The notes beneath the pieces are model-generated. The model did no database searches, was not told the origin of the DNA, and saw nothing but the letters and a program-made list of their open reading frames with translations. From Chloroflexota bacterium (GTDB lineage: Bacteria; Chloroflexota; Limnocylindria; Limnocylindrales; CSP1-4), in NCBI GenBank assembly GCA_021787395.1, contig JAJYLZ010000009.1, positions 1 through 64,000 of the forward strand: a DNA stretch of 64,000 bases. Reading direction: 5' to 3'. Each line of letters begins with the position of its first letter. Position 1 is the stretch's first letter. A program made the translations under genes and the position numbers. Of the stretch, positions 33,992 to 41,760 are shown one piece after another.

Positions 33992-34452
33992 GTCCACCCG
34001 CTCGCCCGCACGGGGGCACGCCTTCCGGCGCAGCAGCTGCTGCTGTGACCGGCGAGGAACTGGACGGGGTCTGCCATGAGGCGCGGCGGGCAGCCGGCGT
34101 CCCGGGGCCGTGGGGCCGGGCCGCGGCGTCGTGCCGTCGGGCGCGGCGCCTCGCGGAGGGCGCCTCCGCCTGCGACATGCTCCCCCGCATGGGGACTGAG
34201 CGAGTCGAGGAGCACAGGCTCGGATGCCATGATCATCTAGCTGCCTCCGAGGAGGGCGGTCCTAGGCGGGCCCGCTCCGCGCCGCGGCACGGGGCCTCGC
34301 GGGGCGCACCGCGGAGTCTGTCCTCGCCAGCTGAGCGCCCGATGAGCTGCATCTGAGACTCGGATGGATCGGGTGGCCGTGGGCCTCCTGCTCCTGCCCG
34401 CACCCCGCCGGTCGGCGCGTCCTCCGACGGGCGCGATGCCGCCGGAGGACTC
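33992..34452. other. Gap without an intact gene
   Basis: No intact gene seen. A class I array occupies 34332-34357. The remaining sequence has no clear coding bias. Confidence 0.45.
34332..34357 (-). promoter_or_regulatory. Class I direct-repeat array (3 units)
   Basis: TGAG starts at 34332, 34343 and 34354, all identical. The nearest gene in the matching orientation is the YHS-like gene, whose start is about 340 bp away, an unusually long leader; a small gene or damaged start in between is possible. Confidence 0.6.
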
Positions 34453-35013
34453 TCAGCGCAGCTGGACCGTCGGCGTCGCGGCCGCCGCGGGCTCGGCCGC
34501 GAAGTACTCGCGGCGAGTGAACCCCATCATGCCCGCCATCAGGACCATCGGGATCGACTGGATGGCAGTGTTGAACGCGCGGACGGCCGCGTTGTAGGCG
34601 TCGCGCGCGCCCCTGATCATGTCCTCCGAGGTCGCAAGCTGGTCCTGGAGCGAGAGGACGTTCTGGCCCGCCTTGAGGTCCGGGTACCGCTCGACGACGG
34701 CGAACAGCGAACGCAGCGTCGCCGACAGCGCGTTCTCGGCCGCGGCCTGCTGGCCCGGGCCGGCCGCGCCCGCCGCGACCGCCGCGGCGCGCGCCTCGGT
34801 GACGTCGGTCAGCACCTGCTGCTCGAAGCCCATGTAGCCCTTCACCGCGGCCACCAGGTTCGGGACCAGGTCGTGGCGGCGCTTCAGCTGGACGTCGATC
34901 TGGGACCAGGCCTGGTCGACCTGGTTGCGCATGCGGACGACGCCGTTGTACATCCGCACGATCAAGAGCAGCCCCACCACGAAGACGATGACGACGACCA
35001 GGACCGCGACCAT
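34453..35013 (-). CDS. LemA family protein
   Basis: A 186-residue protein with an N-terminal membrane helix (VLVVVIVFVVGLLLIV) and the LemA core: YNGVVRMRNQVDQAWSQIDVQ, LKRRHDLVPNLVAAVKGYMG, and AVRAFNTAIQSIP followed by FTRREYFAAEP. LemA proteins are helical, membrane-anchored and of unclear function. All conserved segments are present and the length is normal. It lies 30 bp after the MMPL gene on the same strand. Confidence 0.93.
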   Translation of the reverse strand: MVAVLVVVIVFVVGLLLIVRMYNGVVRMRNQVDQAWSQIDVQLKRRHDLVPNLVAAVKGYMGFEQQVLTDVTEARAAAVAAGAAGPGQQAAAENALSATLRSLFAVVERYPDLKAGQNVLSLQDQLATSEDMIRGARDAYNAAVRAFNTAIQSIPMVLMAGMMGFTRREYFAAEPAAAATPTVQLR

Positions 35014-35043
35014 GACGCACCCTCCGCTGCTCAGAGGTCCAGT

Positions 35044-37404
35044 CTACGCACCCACCTGTCTGGCGCCATCTGGGTCGCCGGCAACATCGAGCTCGAGGGC
35101 AACCTCCGGCAGGATCCGATCGAGCCAGGCGGGGAGCCACCAGTTCCAGTCGCCGAGGAGGCGCATCGTTGCCGGGACCAGGACGATCCGGACGACCGTC
35201 GCGTCGACGAGCACCGCGGCGGCGAGGCCGAAGCCGACCTCCTTGACGGCCAGGATCGACGACAGCGTGAACGCCGAGAAGACGACGACCATGATCGCCG
35301 CGGCGCCGGTGATCACGCCGCCGGTCCGCTCGAGCCCGGTCGCCACGGCGTCGACGTTGCCATGGCCGCGGTCATGGAGCTCGCGGATCCGGCTCAGCAG
35401 GAACACCTCGTAGTCCATCGACAGCCCGAACAGCACACCGAACAGCAGCACCGGGGTGATCCAGTTGACCGCGCCCATCGAGGTGAAGTCGAGCACGCCG
35501 GCCGCGTAGCCGCGCTGGAAGGCGAGCACCAGCAGCCCGTAGGCGGCGCCCACCGAGAGCAGGTTCATGACGACCGCCTTGAGCGGGATGAGGATCGAGC
35601 GGAACAGCACGAGCAGCAGCACGAACGTGGCGGCGAGGATGATCCCCACGACGAGCGGGAGGCGAGCGTAGAGCGCGTCGACGGCGTCCATCTCGATGGC
35701 GGTCGTGCCGCCCACGAGGACGGCGTCGCCGCGCAGGCCTGAAATGGCCGGCACGATCTCGCCGCGGAGAGTGCGGACGGCGTCCCGCGCCGATGCCGAG
35801 CCGGGGTCGTCGCGGAGGTAGGCCAGCACGACGGTCACGTTGCTGCCGCGGTCGAGGTTGACGACCTGGCCGACTGCCGGCCGGAGCGTCGCGGGCACCG
35901 CCGCGAAGCCGTCCGCGTACATGGCCTGGTACGCCGCGAGGCCGAGGCTCGGGTCGAGATTGGTGAGACTCGTCGCCCCGCTGAAGTGGGGATCGGCCTC
36001 GATCGCCCGGGTCAGGGCATCCAGGGCGGTCAGGGTGGCCGGCTGGCCGACCCCGCCCGGGGCGTCGATGACGACCTGGACCGGCGCGATGACGCCCGGT
36101 CCGAAGTCGCGCGCCATGACCTCGTAGCCCTGCCGGCTCTGGGCGTTGCTGCCCAGCAGCTTGACCCCGAGCGACCCGGTCTGGAGCGAGAAGACTGGCC
36201 ACGCGAGCAGGGCGATCACGGCCAGGCCCGCCGCCAGGAACCGCACCGGCCGGCGCATGACCGCGTGCGCCCAGCTCGCCCAGAAGCCGCCACGGTGCGT
36301 GCGCCCCACGAGCCGCGCCAAGCCTGCCGGCCACTCGATCCGGTCGCCCAGCAGCGTCAGCAGCGCCGGCAGGAGGGTCAGGGCGGCGGCCACGGCCACC
36401 AGCGCGACGAGCACCCCACCGATGGCCATCGACATGACCGTCGGCTCGCCGGCGGCGAGCAGCGCCAGCAGACCGATGGTCACCGCGAACGCTGAGAAGG
36501 CGACCGCCTTGCCGGCGTGGCGCACGGTCTCGACGACTGCCACCTCAACCGGCCGTCCCGCCCGTCGCTCGACTCGGAAGCGGCTGAGCAGGAACAGCGA
36601 GTAGTCGATCCCGAGACCGAGGCCGAGCATCGTGGTGAAGTTCTCGAGGAAGACCGAGAGGTCCATGAGCTGGCCGACCGCGAAGGCCAGTGCCAGGGCA
36701 ACGACGATCGCGATCAGGCCGATGACGAGGGGAAGACTCGCCGCCACGAGGGCCCCGAACACGAGGACGAGAACCACGGCGGCAACGGGAAGGCCCACCG
36801 CTTCGGCCTCGGCGAGGCTCTTCTGGCTGGCGGACGTGATGTCGGCGTGGATCGCCTCAGTGCCGGTGACATACACATGGAGCCAGGCGGGGGTCTGTGT
36901 GGCGGACACCACGTCGATGAGCCGGCCGGACGCGTTCATGCCGTCCGAGTGCGTCGTGGAGCGCAGGTTGAGGAGCATGTAGGTGGTGTGGCCGTCGGCG
37001 CTGACGAGCCGACGGTCGCCAGAGGCGTAATAGCCGTCGGCGCTGACGAGCCGACGGTCGCCAGAGGCGTAATAGCCGTCCACGCTGGTCACGAGCCCTG
37101 TCGCCTGGACGGTGCGCATCACTGATTGCGCCGCTTCGCGGTAGGCAGGGTCATCCACGGTCCGCTTGTCGCTGGTGATGACGAGCTGCTCCTCGAACGG
37201 ACTGCGACTGGTGAACTCGGATGCCACCAGGTCCGCAGCGGCCTGCGAGTCGCCAGTGTTGCCCGTGACGAACTGCCGGGCGAAAACCTCCTGGAGGCGC
37301 GGGGCGAAGACGCCGCCGAGGGCGAGGATCCCGACCCATGTCCCCACGACAAGCCACCGCCGGGCGACGGCCAGGCGGCCGAGGGCGGTGAAGAAGCGGT
37401 CCAT
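35044..37404 (-). CDS. MMPL/RND-family transporter
   Basis: A 786-residue export protein with two repeats of the MMPL fold: a helix at residues 17-38, a first outer domain, five helices (ending with GLGIDYSLFLLSRF), a second outer domain and five further helices (GLSMDYEVFLLSRI, DATVVRIVLVPA). The GxxxDY motifs carry the proton-relay Asp. It should export lipids or hydrophobic compounds using the proton gradient. The first outer domain contains a 14-residue perfect duplication. The ATG is 3 bp from the end of the TetR gene, which probably controls it. Confidence 0.92.
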   Translation of the reverse strand: MDRFFTALGRLAVARRWLVVGTWVGILALGGVFAPRLQEVFARQFVTGNTGDSQAAADLVASEFTSRSPFEEQLVITSDKRTVDDPAYREAAQSVMRTVQATGLVTSVDGYYASGDRRLVSADGYYASGDRRLVSADGHTTYMLLNLRSTTHSDGMNASGRLIDVVSATQTPAWLHVYVTGTEAIHADITSASQKSLAEAEAVGLPVAAVVLVLVFGALVAASLPLVIGLIAIVVALALAFAVGQLMDLSVFLENFTTMLGLGLGIDYSLFLLSRFRVERRAGRPVEVAVVETVRHAGKAVAFSAFAVTIGLLALLAAGEPTVMSMAIGGVLVALVAVAAALTLLPALLTLLGDRIEWPAGLARLVGRTHRGGFWASWAHAVMRRPVRFLAAGLAVIALLAWPVFSLQTGSLGVKLLGSNAQSRQGYEVMARDFGPGVIAPVQVVIDAPGGVGQPATLTALDALTRAIEADPHFSGATSLTNLDPSLGLAAYQAMYADGFAAVPATLRPAVGQVVNLDRGSNVTVVLAYLRDDPGSASARDAVRTLRGEIVPAISGLRGDAVLVGGTTAIEMDAVDALYARLPLVVGIILAATFVLLLVLFRSILIPLKAVVMNLLSVGAAYGLLVLAFQRGYAAGVLDFTSMGAVNWITPVLLFGVLFGLSMDYEVFLLSRIRELHDRGHGNVDAVATGLERTGGVITGAAAIMVVVFSAFTLSSILAVKEVGFGLAAAVLVDATVVRIVLVPATMRLLGDWNWWLPAWLDRILPEVALELDVAGDPDGARQVGA
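36992..37075. repeat. 42-bp perfect tandem duplication inside the MMPL gene
   Basis: Two identical 42-bp units, the second followed by five matching bases of a third, encode DGYYASGDRRLVSA twice in frame. No substitutions separate the copies, so the duplication is recent or an assembly artefact. It lies in an outer loop and preserves the frame. Confidence 0.9.
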
Positions 37405-37406
37405 GG

Positions 37407-38081
37407 TCACACCTCGGGAGAGTGCAATGCGGTGGCGGCCGGCGCCTCGCCGGCCGCGGCGGACGGGGCGTCGCCCGGCGGCAGCTGGCTGGGTGCGACC
37501 AGGCCGTACAGCTCGAAGTCGAGCAGCTCCTCGGCCAGCCGGCACAGGTCGGACGTCCGCCCTTCGGTCACGATCGTCCAGGTCGCGGTATGGACCAGGA
37601 GGCCGACGATGGCCCGGGCGATGGGGGCGGCGGACAGCGGGCGGAGAAGCCCGCTCGCAGCCCCCGCCTCGAGGTAGGCCGTCGAGATCCGCTCGGTGTC
37701 GCGGATCAGCCGCGCGCGGATCTCGCTGCTGCGCCCGACAGGCGGCCCGCCGAGCACCAGCCCCGCGACGCCGCGGTTCCGCGCGCACAGCTCGAAGGTC
37801 GCGGTGTAGAGGTCCGCGAACCTGTCACGCAGGTCGACGGTGGACCGGATGTCATCCCAGCGGATTCTCGCGGCGACGCCTCGCACTGCCTCGGCAAACC
37901 GCTCCAGGACCGCCTCGTAGAGCCGCTCCTTGCTCTCGAAGTAGAGATAGACGGTTCCCTGGGCGACACCGGCCGCGCGGGCGATCTCGCTCACGCGAGC
38001 GTCGTGGTAGCCGCGCGCGCCGAACACCTCGGCGGCGGCATCGAGCAGGCGGTCGGCCGTGATGTGGGGTGCCATCGGCAT
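37407..38081 (-). CDS. TetR-family repressor
   Basis: A 224-residue regulator. Residues 8-55 are the TetR helix-turn-helix (ADRLLDAAAEVFGARGYHD, VSEIARAAGVAQGTVYLYF). The rest is an all-helical ligand domain. The stop is 2 bp before the MMPL ATG, and a perfect dyad sits 8 bp before its own start, so the protein should repress itself and the exporter until a ligand, probably an exported compound, binds. Confidence 0.92.
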   Translation of the reverse strand: MPMAPHITADRLLDAAAEVFGARGYHDARVSEIARAAGVAQGTVYLYFESKERLYEAVLERFAEAVRGVAARIRWDDIRSTVDLRDRFADLYTATFELCARNRGVAGLVLGGPPVGRSSEIRARLIRDTERISTAYLEAGAASGLLRPLSAAPIARAIVGLLVHTATWTIVTEGRTSDLCRLAEELLDFELYGLVAPSQLPPGDAPSAAAGEAPAATALHSPEV

Positions 38082-38089
38082 GTCCTAGC

Positions 38090-38107
38090 TGACTGATTGG
38101 TCAGTCA
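38090..38107 (-). promoter_or_regulatory. TetR operator
   Basis: TGACTGA-N4-TCAGTCA is a perfect 7-bp inverted repeat just upstream of the tetR start. TGACTGACTNNTCAGTCA-like dyads are common for this family. Confidence 0.75.
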
Positions 38108-38363
38108 TCAGCCTGCAGGCGACGCGTGAGCTGGCCGTTAAACACGCCTGAAACGTCGATGAGGAAGCCCGTCGAGCGCCGAGCGCTGGAGCGCGCCCCG
38201 GCGAGGCCAACCGCGCCGTGTCGCGCACATCGCGCGAGGCAGGGGTCGGACTCGCCGATCGGGCCAGTCCTCTCGCCCAGCGACTACCGATGTGGCGCTT
38301 CAAGCGCCCGATCGAGCGCGTGGCCCCACGCGTCCCTGCGTCGATTGCGCCGCCGGACAGCGT

Positions 38364-38834
38364 CTACCGGGGCCGGTTCCACCGCCTCGTGCTCGGCCAG
38401 CTCGAGATCCAGGGGGCGACCCACTCGGCGTCCTCGTACGCGAAGGGCGGGTACGGGTCGAGGAAGGACCGCGCGTCGCCGTCGACAGGGCCAGGGTCCT
38501 TGCTGGCCGGCTCGACGACCCGCTCGAGGGTCGGTCTGATGAAGACGTCGTCCTTCGTGATCCGCTCGATCGCCTCGACCGGCACGAACGACCTGGCTTC
38601 GCCGAGGTGGAGCCATCCCCCGGACGCGATCTCGAGGAACCGAACTCTCCCCACGGCATCGTCGACGAGGAGGTGCTCGATGCGGCCGACCTTCTGGCCG
38701 GTCGGGTCCCTGACGACCCGCCCGCGAAGGTCCTCCTGGTCGCGGGAGACGGTCCTTCCCGCGTTTCGCAGGCGGCTCAGGGTCGGAGGCGGCAGCCGCC
38801 GATCGGTCGTGGTGATGTGGTTGTCGGGATTCAT
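38364..38834 (-). CDS. PRC-barrel domain protein
   Basis: A 156-residue protein. RGRVVRDPTGQKVGRIEHLLVDD followed by VRFLEIASGG and VPVEAIERITKDDVFI matches a PRC-barrel. Such domains occur in RNA processing and in photosynthetic reaction-centre H subunits and stress proteins. The acidic, proline-rich C-terminus (DPYPPFAYEDAEWV) is not diagnostic. Stand-alone gene under a four-unit class I array 60 bp upstream. Confidence 0.82.
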   Translation of the reverse strand: MNPDNHITTTDRRLPPPTLSRLRNAGRTVSRDQEDLRGRVVRDPTGQKVGRIEHLLVDDAVGRVRFLEIASGGWLHLGEARSFVPVEAIERITKDDVFIRPTLERVVEPASKDPGPVDGDARSFLDPYPPFAYEDAEWVAPWISSWPSTRRWNRPR

Positions 38835-38894
38835 GGCGCGGCCTCCGCCTCGTGTTGTCCGATTCGTCCTCGACACGATCCTGCCCCTTCGGGG

Positions 38895-38931
38895 TGAGCC
38901 CCCCGTGATCCTGGGCTGAGCGGCAGGTGAG
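38895..38931 (-). promoter_or_regulatory. Class I direct-repeat array (4 units)
   Basis: TGAG, TGAT, TGAG and TGAG begin at 38895, 38906, 38917 and 38928. Faces the PRC-barrel gene. Confidence 0.75.
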
Positions 38932-39099
38932 GAGATCCGCCATGCCGGCCCGCGTTGCATGGGGACGTTGGTCCGGAGGCCGTCAGCAGGTGCGAGCCCG
39001 AAGCCGTGCCCGCCGGCTGCATCGGCTGACGAATGTGCAGACGGCCCGTGTCGCACACCCCCTCATGAGGACCCGAGCGATGGGCGTCATGGGGTTCGG

Positions 39100-39165
39100 C
39101 TGGTCCCGGTCTGCGGGATAGAGATTCGCCGCGAGGATGCGGCCGCGACCACCGGCCGCGAGTAG
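39100..39165 (+). pseudogene. Truncated YHS-domain remnant
   Basis: The frame reads LVPVCGIEIRREDAAATTGRE then stops. It matches the first half of a YHS domain (DPVCGMEV..EDAAAT) with the second Cys pair missing. The intact YHS gene at 39423 shares the CTGGxCCxGTCTGCGGGAT DNA block, so this is probably a decayed tandem copy. Confidence 0.6.
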
Positions 39166-39341
39166 GCTGACCCGCTGCTTCTCCTGACCGCTACTTCTGC
39201 AGCCAGGCCTGCCACGACACGGTGATCAGGGATCCCAATCCCCACGGCATCCCGCCGCGGGCCACGCCGACACGGCAGGCCCGGCCACTGGTCGGCACCG
39301 GGGGCGCGGAGGCTCAGCCGGACCGCCTGGCCGTGCACGTC

Positions 39342-39367
39342 TCAGCGCCGCTTCACCTCGGGCTAAG
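39342..39367 (+). promoter_or_regulatory. Class I direct-repeat array (3 units)
   Basis: TCAG, TCAC and TAAG begin at 39342, 39353 and 39364. It ends 55 bp before the YHS gene start. Confidence 0.65.
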
Positions 39368-39422
39368 CCTCCGGAGCAACGATCCCGGCGACCCAAGGCG
39401 GAGCCATGGAGGTGCACTCTAC

Positions 39423-39659
39423 ATGGGGGACCTGCTGCTGGACCCAGTCTGCGGGATGGAGATCGAGTCCGGCGGGGCGGTCGCGAGTGCCGTGGCCGAG
39501 GGGCGGCGCTTCCACTTCTGCTGCCCACGCTGCTACGCCGCCTTCCTCGACACGCCGCATCGCTACGTCGGCTGGCCGGGTGAGCCGGTGCGGCCGGTCC
39601 CCGTGGCGGTCGCCCCGCCCACGAGCTCGCGCCTCGGGCGCTGTCCGTTCGCTTCCTGA
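39423..39659 (+). CDS. YHS-domain protein
   Basis: A 78-residue protein: LLDPVCGMEIESGGAV, then RRFHFCCPRCYAAFLDTPHRYVG. The Cys pattern is intact, with CCPRC in the second motif, and a further Cys lies near the end. A likely cytoplasmic metal carrier. Single gene driven by its own class I array, unlike the YHS genes inside the copA and copB units. Confidence 0.8.
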   Translation: MGDLLLDPVCGMEIESGGAVASAVAEGRRFHFCCPRCYAAFLDTPHRYVGWPGEPVRPVPVAVAPPTSSRLGRCPFAS

Positions 39660-39770
39660 GGATGCCCGGCGCCGTGCGGTCCGGCCTCAAGGACCGCGGC
39701 GGGTCACGCCAGGCGTGAGCGCCCCGAAAAGCCCGTACCGCCGATCGGCGACTTGCCTGCGGGCGCCGTG

Positions 39771-40073
39771 TCAGTGGCAGCCGCCGCTGTGCTTCGGCGG
39801 AGCGTCGACCTCGCTCACGGGCGCCTGGCCAGGGTCGGCCGACGCATTCTCGCCCGCGTGCCCCGCATGCCCTCCGTGGCCGCCATGCGCTCCGTGGCCG
39901 AAGAGGTGCATGCCGATCATGCCCCCGAACAGCCCGATCGTCAGCAGGGACTCCGGCGTCAGGACGCCGAGGTAGAGGAGCGCCGCAGCGACGGCGGCCG
40001 CCGCGATCGCCGGGAGCAGCCACCGCGGCCGGCTCCCGGACCGATGGGCCGTGTCGTCGGCGTTGGTGATCAT
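39771..40073 (-). CDS. Small membrane protein with His/Gly-rich tail
   Basis: A 100-residue protein with two hydrophobic segments (WLLPAIAAAAVAAALLYLGVL and LLTIGLFGGMIGMHLF) followed by a GHGAHGGHGGHAGHAG stretch and a terminal GGCH. The layout resembles the small DUF2933-type membrane proteins near copper genes. The His/Cys tail could bind metal. It overlaps the stop of the Lgt-like gene by ATGA, so is the last gene of that operon. Confidence 0.7.
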   Translation of the reverse strand: MITNADDTAHRSGSRPRWLLPAIAAAAVAAALLYLGVLTPESLLTIGLFGGMIGMHLFGHGAHGGHGGHAGHAGENASADPGQAPVSEVDAPPKHSGGCH

Positions 40074-40885
40074 GCGGTTGCCTCCAAGCGCGCTGAGGGG
40101 GAGTTGACGAGACGGGCGCGACGCCTCGCCAAGACGGCGAGGCCGATCCCGGCGATGCCGATCGCGATCCCGATCAGCTGCGCCGTCTTGAGGCCGAGCA
40201 GGACGCTCGGCTCGTCGCGCAGGAAGAACAGCACGAAGCGGATGGACGCCAGCCCGACGAGGTAGGCGGCGGCCAAGGCGCCCGGCACCATGAACGGTTG
40301 GCGGCGGAGGGTCCAGAGCACGACGAACAGGCCGAGCAGCGCGATTGCCTCGTAGGCCTGGGTCGGGTGGAGGGGCGTGCCCAGCGGCGCCATCGCCGCC
40401 GGGTTTCGGTAGATCACGGCCCACGGGACCGTCGTCGGGATGCCGGCGGAGTCGCCGCCGATGAGGCACCCGACGTGGCCGATCGCCTGGCCGACGGCTG
40501 CGGCCGGCGCCGCCACGTCAAGGGCGCTCATCCAGCCGACGCCTCGCCGACGCGCGAAGACGACCAGAGCCGACGCCCCGGCGACCAGGCCCCCGTAGAA
40601 CGACAGCCCGCCGGTCCACACCATGAGGAGGTGGACGGGGTGCGCGGCGAGGTCGGGAAGGCCGTTCTGCAGGGCGTAGAGCAGCCGCCCGCCGGCGAGG
40701 GACGCCACGGCAACCCAGAGCACGGCGTCGGCGACGACCCCCCCCGGCAGCCTCCGGCGGCGGGCCTCGTGGTCGGCGACCGCAGAGGCGACGAGCATCG
40801 CGAGGACCAGCGTCAGGCCGTACCAGCGGATGTCCACACCAGCGACCCGGAACGCGACCGGGTCGATGTCGATGACGAAGGGCAC
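40070..40885 (-). CDS. Prolipoprotein diacylglyceryl transferase homologue with altered signature
   Basis: A 271-residue membrane protein with the Lgt layout: VDIRWYGLTLVLAML, a GGLSFYGGLVAG segment, LHPTQAYEAIALL and FVLFFLRDEPS. Lgt transfers diacylglyceryl to lipoprotein cysteines. Its signature GRIGNFINGE here reads GHVGCLIGGD, so the normally conserved Arg, Asn and Glu are changed. It may therefore have another substrate or be a variant form. Neighbouring cupredoxins and lipoproteins fit a membrane-attachment role. Confidence 0.75.
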   Translation of the reverse strand: MPFVIDIDPVAFRVAGVDIRWYGLTLVLAMLVASAVADHEARRRRLPGGVVADAVLWVAVASLAGGRLLYALQNGLPDLAAHPVHLLMVWTGGLSFYGGLVAGASALVVFARRRGVGWMSALDVAAPAAAVGQAIGHVGCLIGGDSAGIPTTVPWAVIYRNPAAMAPLGTPLHPTQAYEAIALLGLFVVLWTLRRQPFMVPGALAAAYLVGLASIRFVLFFLRDEPSVLLGLKTAQLIGIAIGIAGIGLAVLARRRARLVNSPSARLEATA

Positions 40886-40894
40886 CGGTTGGCC

Positions 40895-41407
40895 TCAGCG
40901 GCGTTCGGCGGCGCGGCGCGGCGCCGCAGCAGTCCGGAGGACGGTCAGCGCCGTCACCAGGCTCGCGAGGGCCGCGGCGAGCCAGGTCGCGAGGACCGGT
41001 GCGCCGGCGAGGACCGACGCGCCCAGCAGGAGGACGAGTGCCGAGAGGAGGATCGCCCAGGGCCAGGGACCGCGGCCGCCACCGCCCCTGTGGTGGCCGG
41101 AACCCGCGCGGCGGACGATGCGCCCGCGGTAGCGGCCCATGCCGCACGTGAACCGGACCTCCCCCGGCCCCGCCGCGGGGAGGTCGACCACGGTGGTCGC
41201 GCCCGGCGCCAGGTGCCTGACGAGGCGCGGCTCCGAGAACACGACGCGGTCCGAGCACTCGTGGGCGTCCACCCTGTGGAACACGAGCCTGATCGGGGTG
41301 TCGGCCGCCACCTCGACCAGGCTGGGGTGGTACCCATTGGCGACCAGGATCTCGACCGTCTGCGCGTCCTCAACCGACACCTTGCCGCGACCGCCGATCA
41401 CCGCCAT
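40895..41407 (-). CDS. Cupredoxin-like protein with C-terminal membrane anchor
   Basis: A 170-residue protein. The first about 100 residues form a cupredoxin-like beta domain (VEILVANGYHPSLVEVAADTP, LVFHRVDAHECSD, VRFTCGMGRYRG). The Cys-x-Met-x loop resembles the end domain of the fusion at 25120. Then a basic linker and two helices (PWAILLSALVLLLGASVLA). No signal peptide is seen, so the beta domain would lie on the same side as the N-terminus unless insertion is unusual. Overlaps the previous small gene by 10 bp; Lgt-like follows after 9 bp. Confidence 0.72.
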   Translation of the reverse strand: MAVIGGRGKVSVEDAQTVEILVANGYHPSLVEVAADTPIRLVFHRVDAHECSDRVVFSEPRLVRHLAPGATTVVDLPAAGPGEVRFTCGMGRYRGRIVRRAGSGHHRGGGGRGPWPWAILLSALVLLLGASVLAGAPVLATWLAAALASLVTALTVLRTAAAPRRAAERR

Positions 41408-41601
41408 GCGACGGCTCCGAACCCCGCGAGGAGGATCACCGCGAGCAGCACGACCACCAACCAGGTCGCCGGGTGCGTCATGACGCCCGCGGCTGCCCCC
41501 GCGCACGACCTGGTCGCCGCGCCGCCCCCCACGACCAGGTCGAGGAGGACGAGCGCGCCGACGGCGATGAGCAGGTAGCCGAGGATGTCCACGGCCGTCA
41601 C
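41398..41601 (-). CDS. Small two-helix membrane protein
   Basis: A 67-residue protein with helices ILGYLLIAVGALVLLDLVV and TWLVVVLLAVILLAGFGAVA separated by a short loop containing one Cys. Start GTG chosen because a class I array ends 15 bp upstream and the hydrophobic part begins directly. First gene of the cupredoxin-Lgt operon. No family recognised. Confidence 0.6.
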   Translation of the reverse strand: MTAVDILGYLLIAVGALVLLDLVVGGGAATRSCAGAAAGVMTHPATWLVVVLLAVILLAGFGAVAWR

Positions 41602-41616
41602 GTTCGTCTGGCCAGA

Positions 41617-41653
41617 TGAACGCGGGATGAGGCGCTGGTAATGCACGGCTGAG
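41617..41653 (-). promoter_or_regulatory. Class I direct-repeat array (4 units)
   Basis: TGAA, TGAG, TAAT and TGAG start at 41617, 41628, 41639 and 41650. Faces the small membrane protein-cupredoxin-Lgt operon and lies 15 bp from its first start codon. Confidence 0.68.
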
Positions 41654-41760
41654 AATGCCGGCGTCCCAGCCCAGTTCAAGGCTTGCCTCGGGCCTCGCGG
41701 CTGAGAACCCTGCTGGGTGCCGCTGAGTCCGGCGAGAGCGGATCCGGGGGCCCGTTCGGC

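Larger units (their letters stand above)
38835..39422. other. Regulatory gap with two arrays and a YHS remnant
   Basis: Holds a class I array facing left, a truncated YHS gene remnant (39100-39165) and a class I array facing right. No intact gene. Confidence 0.6.
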
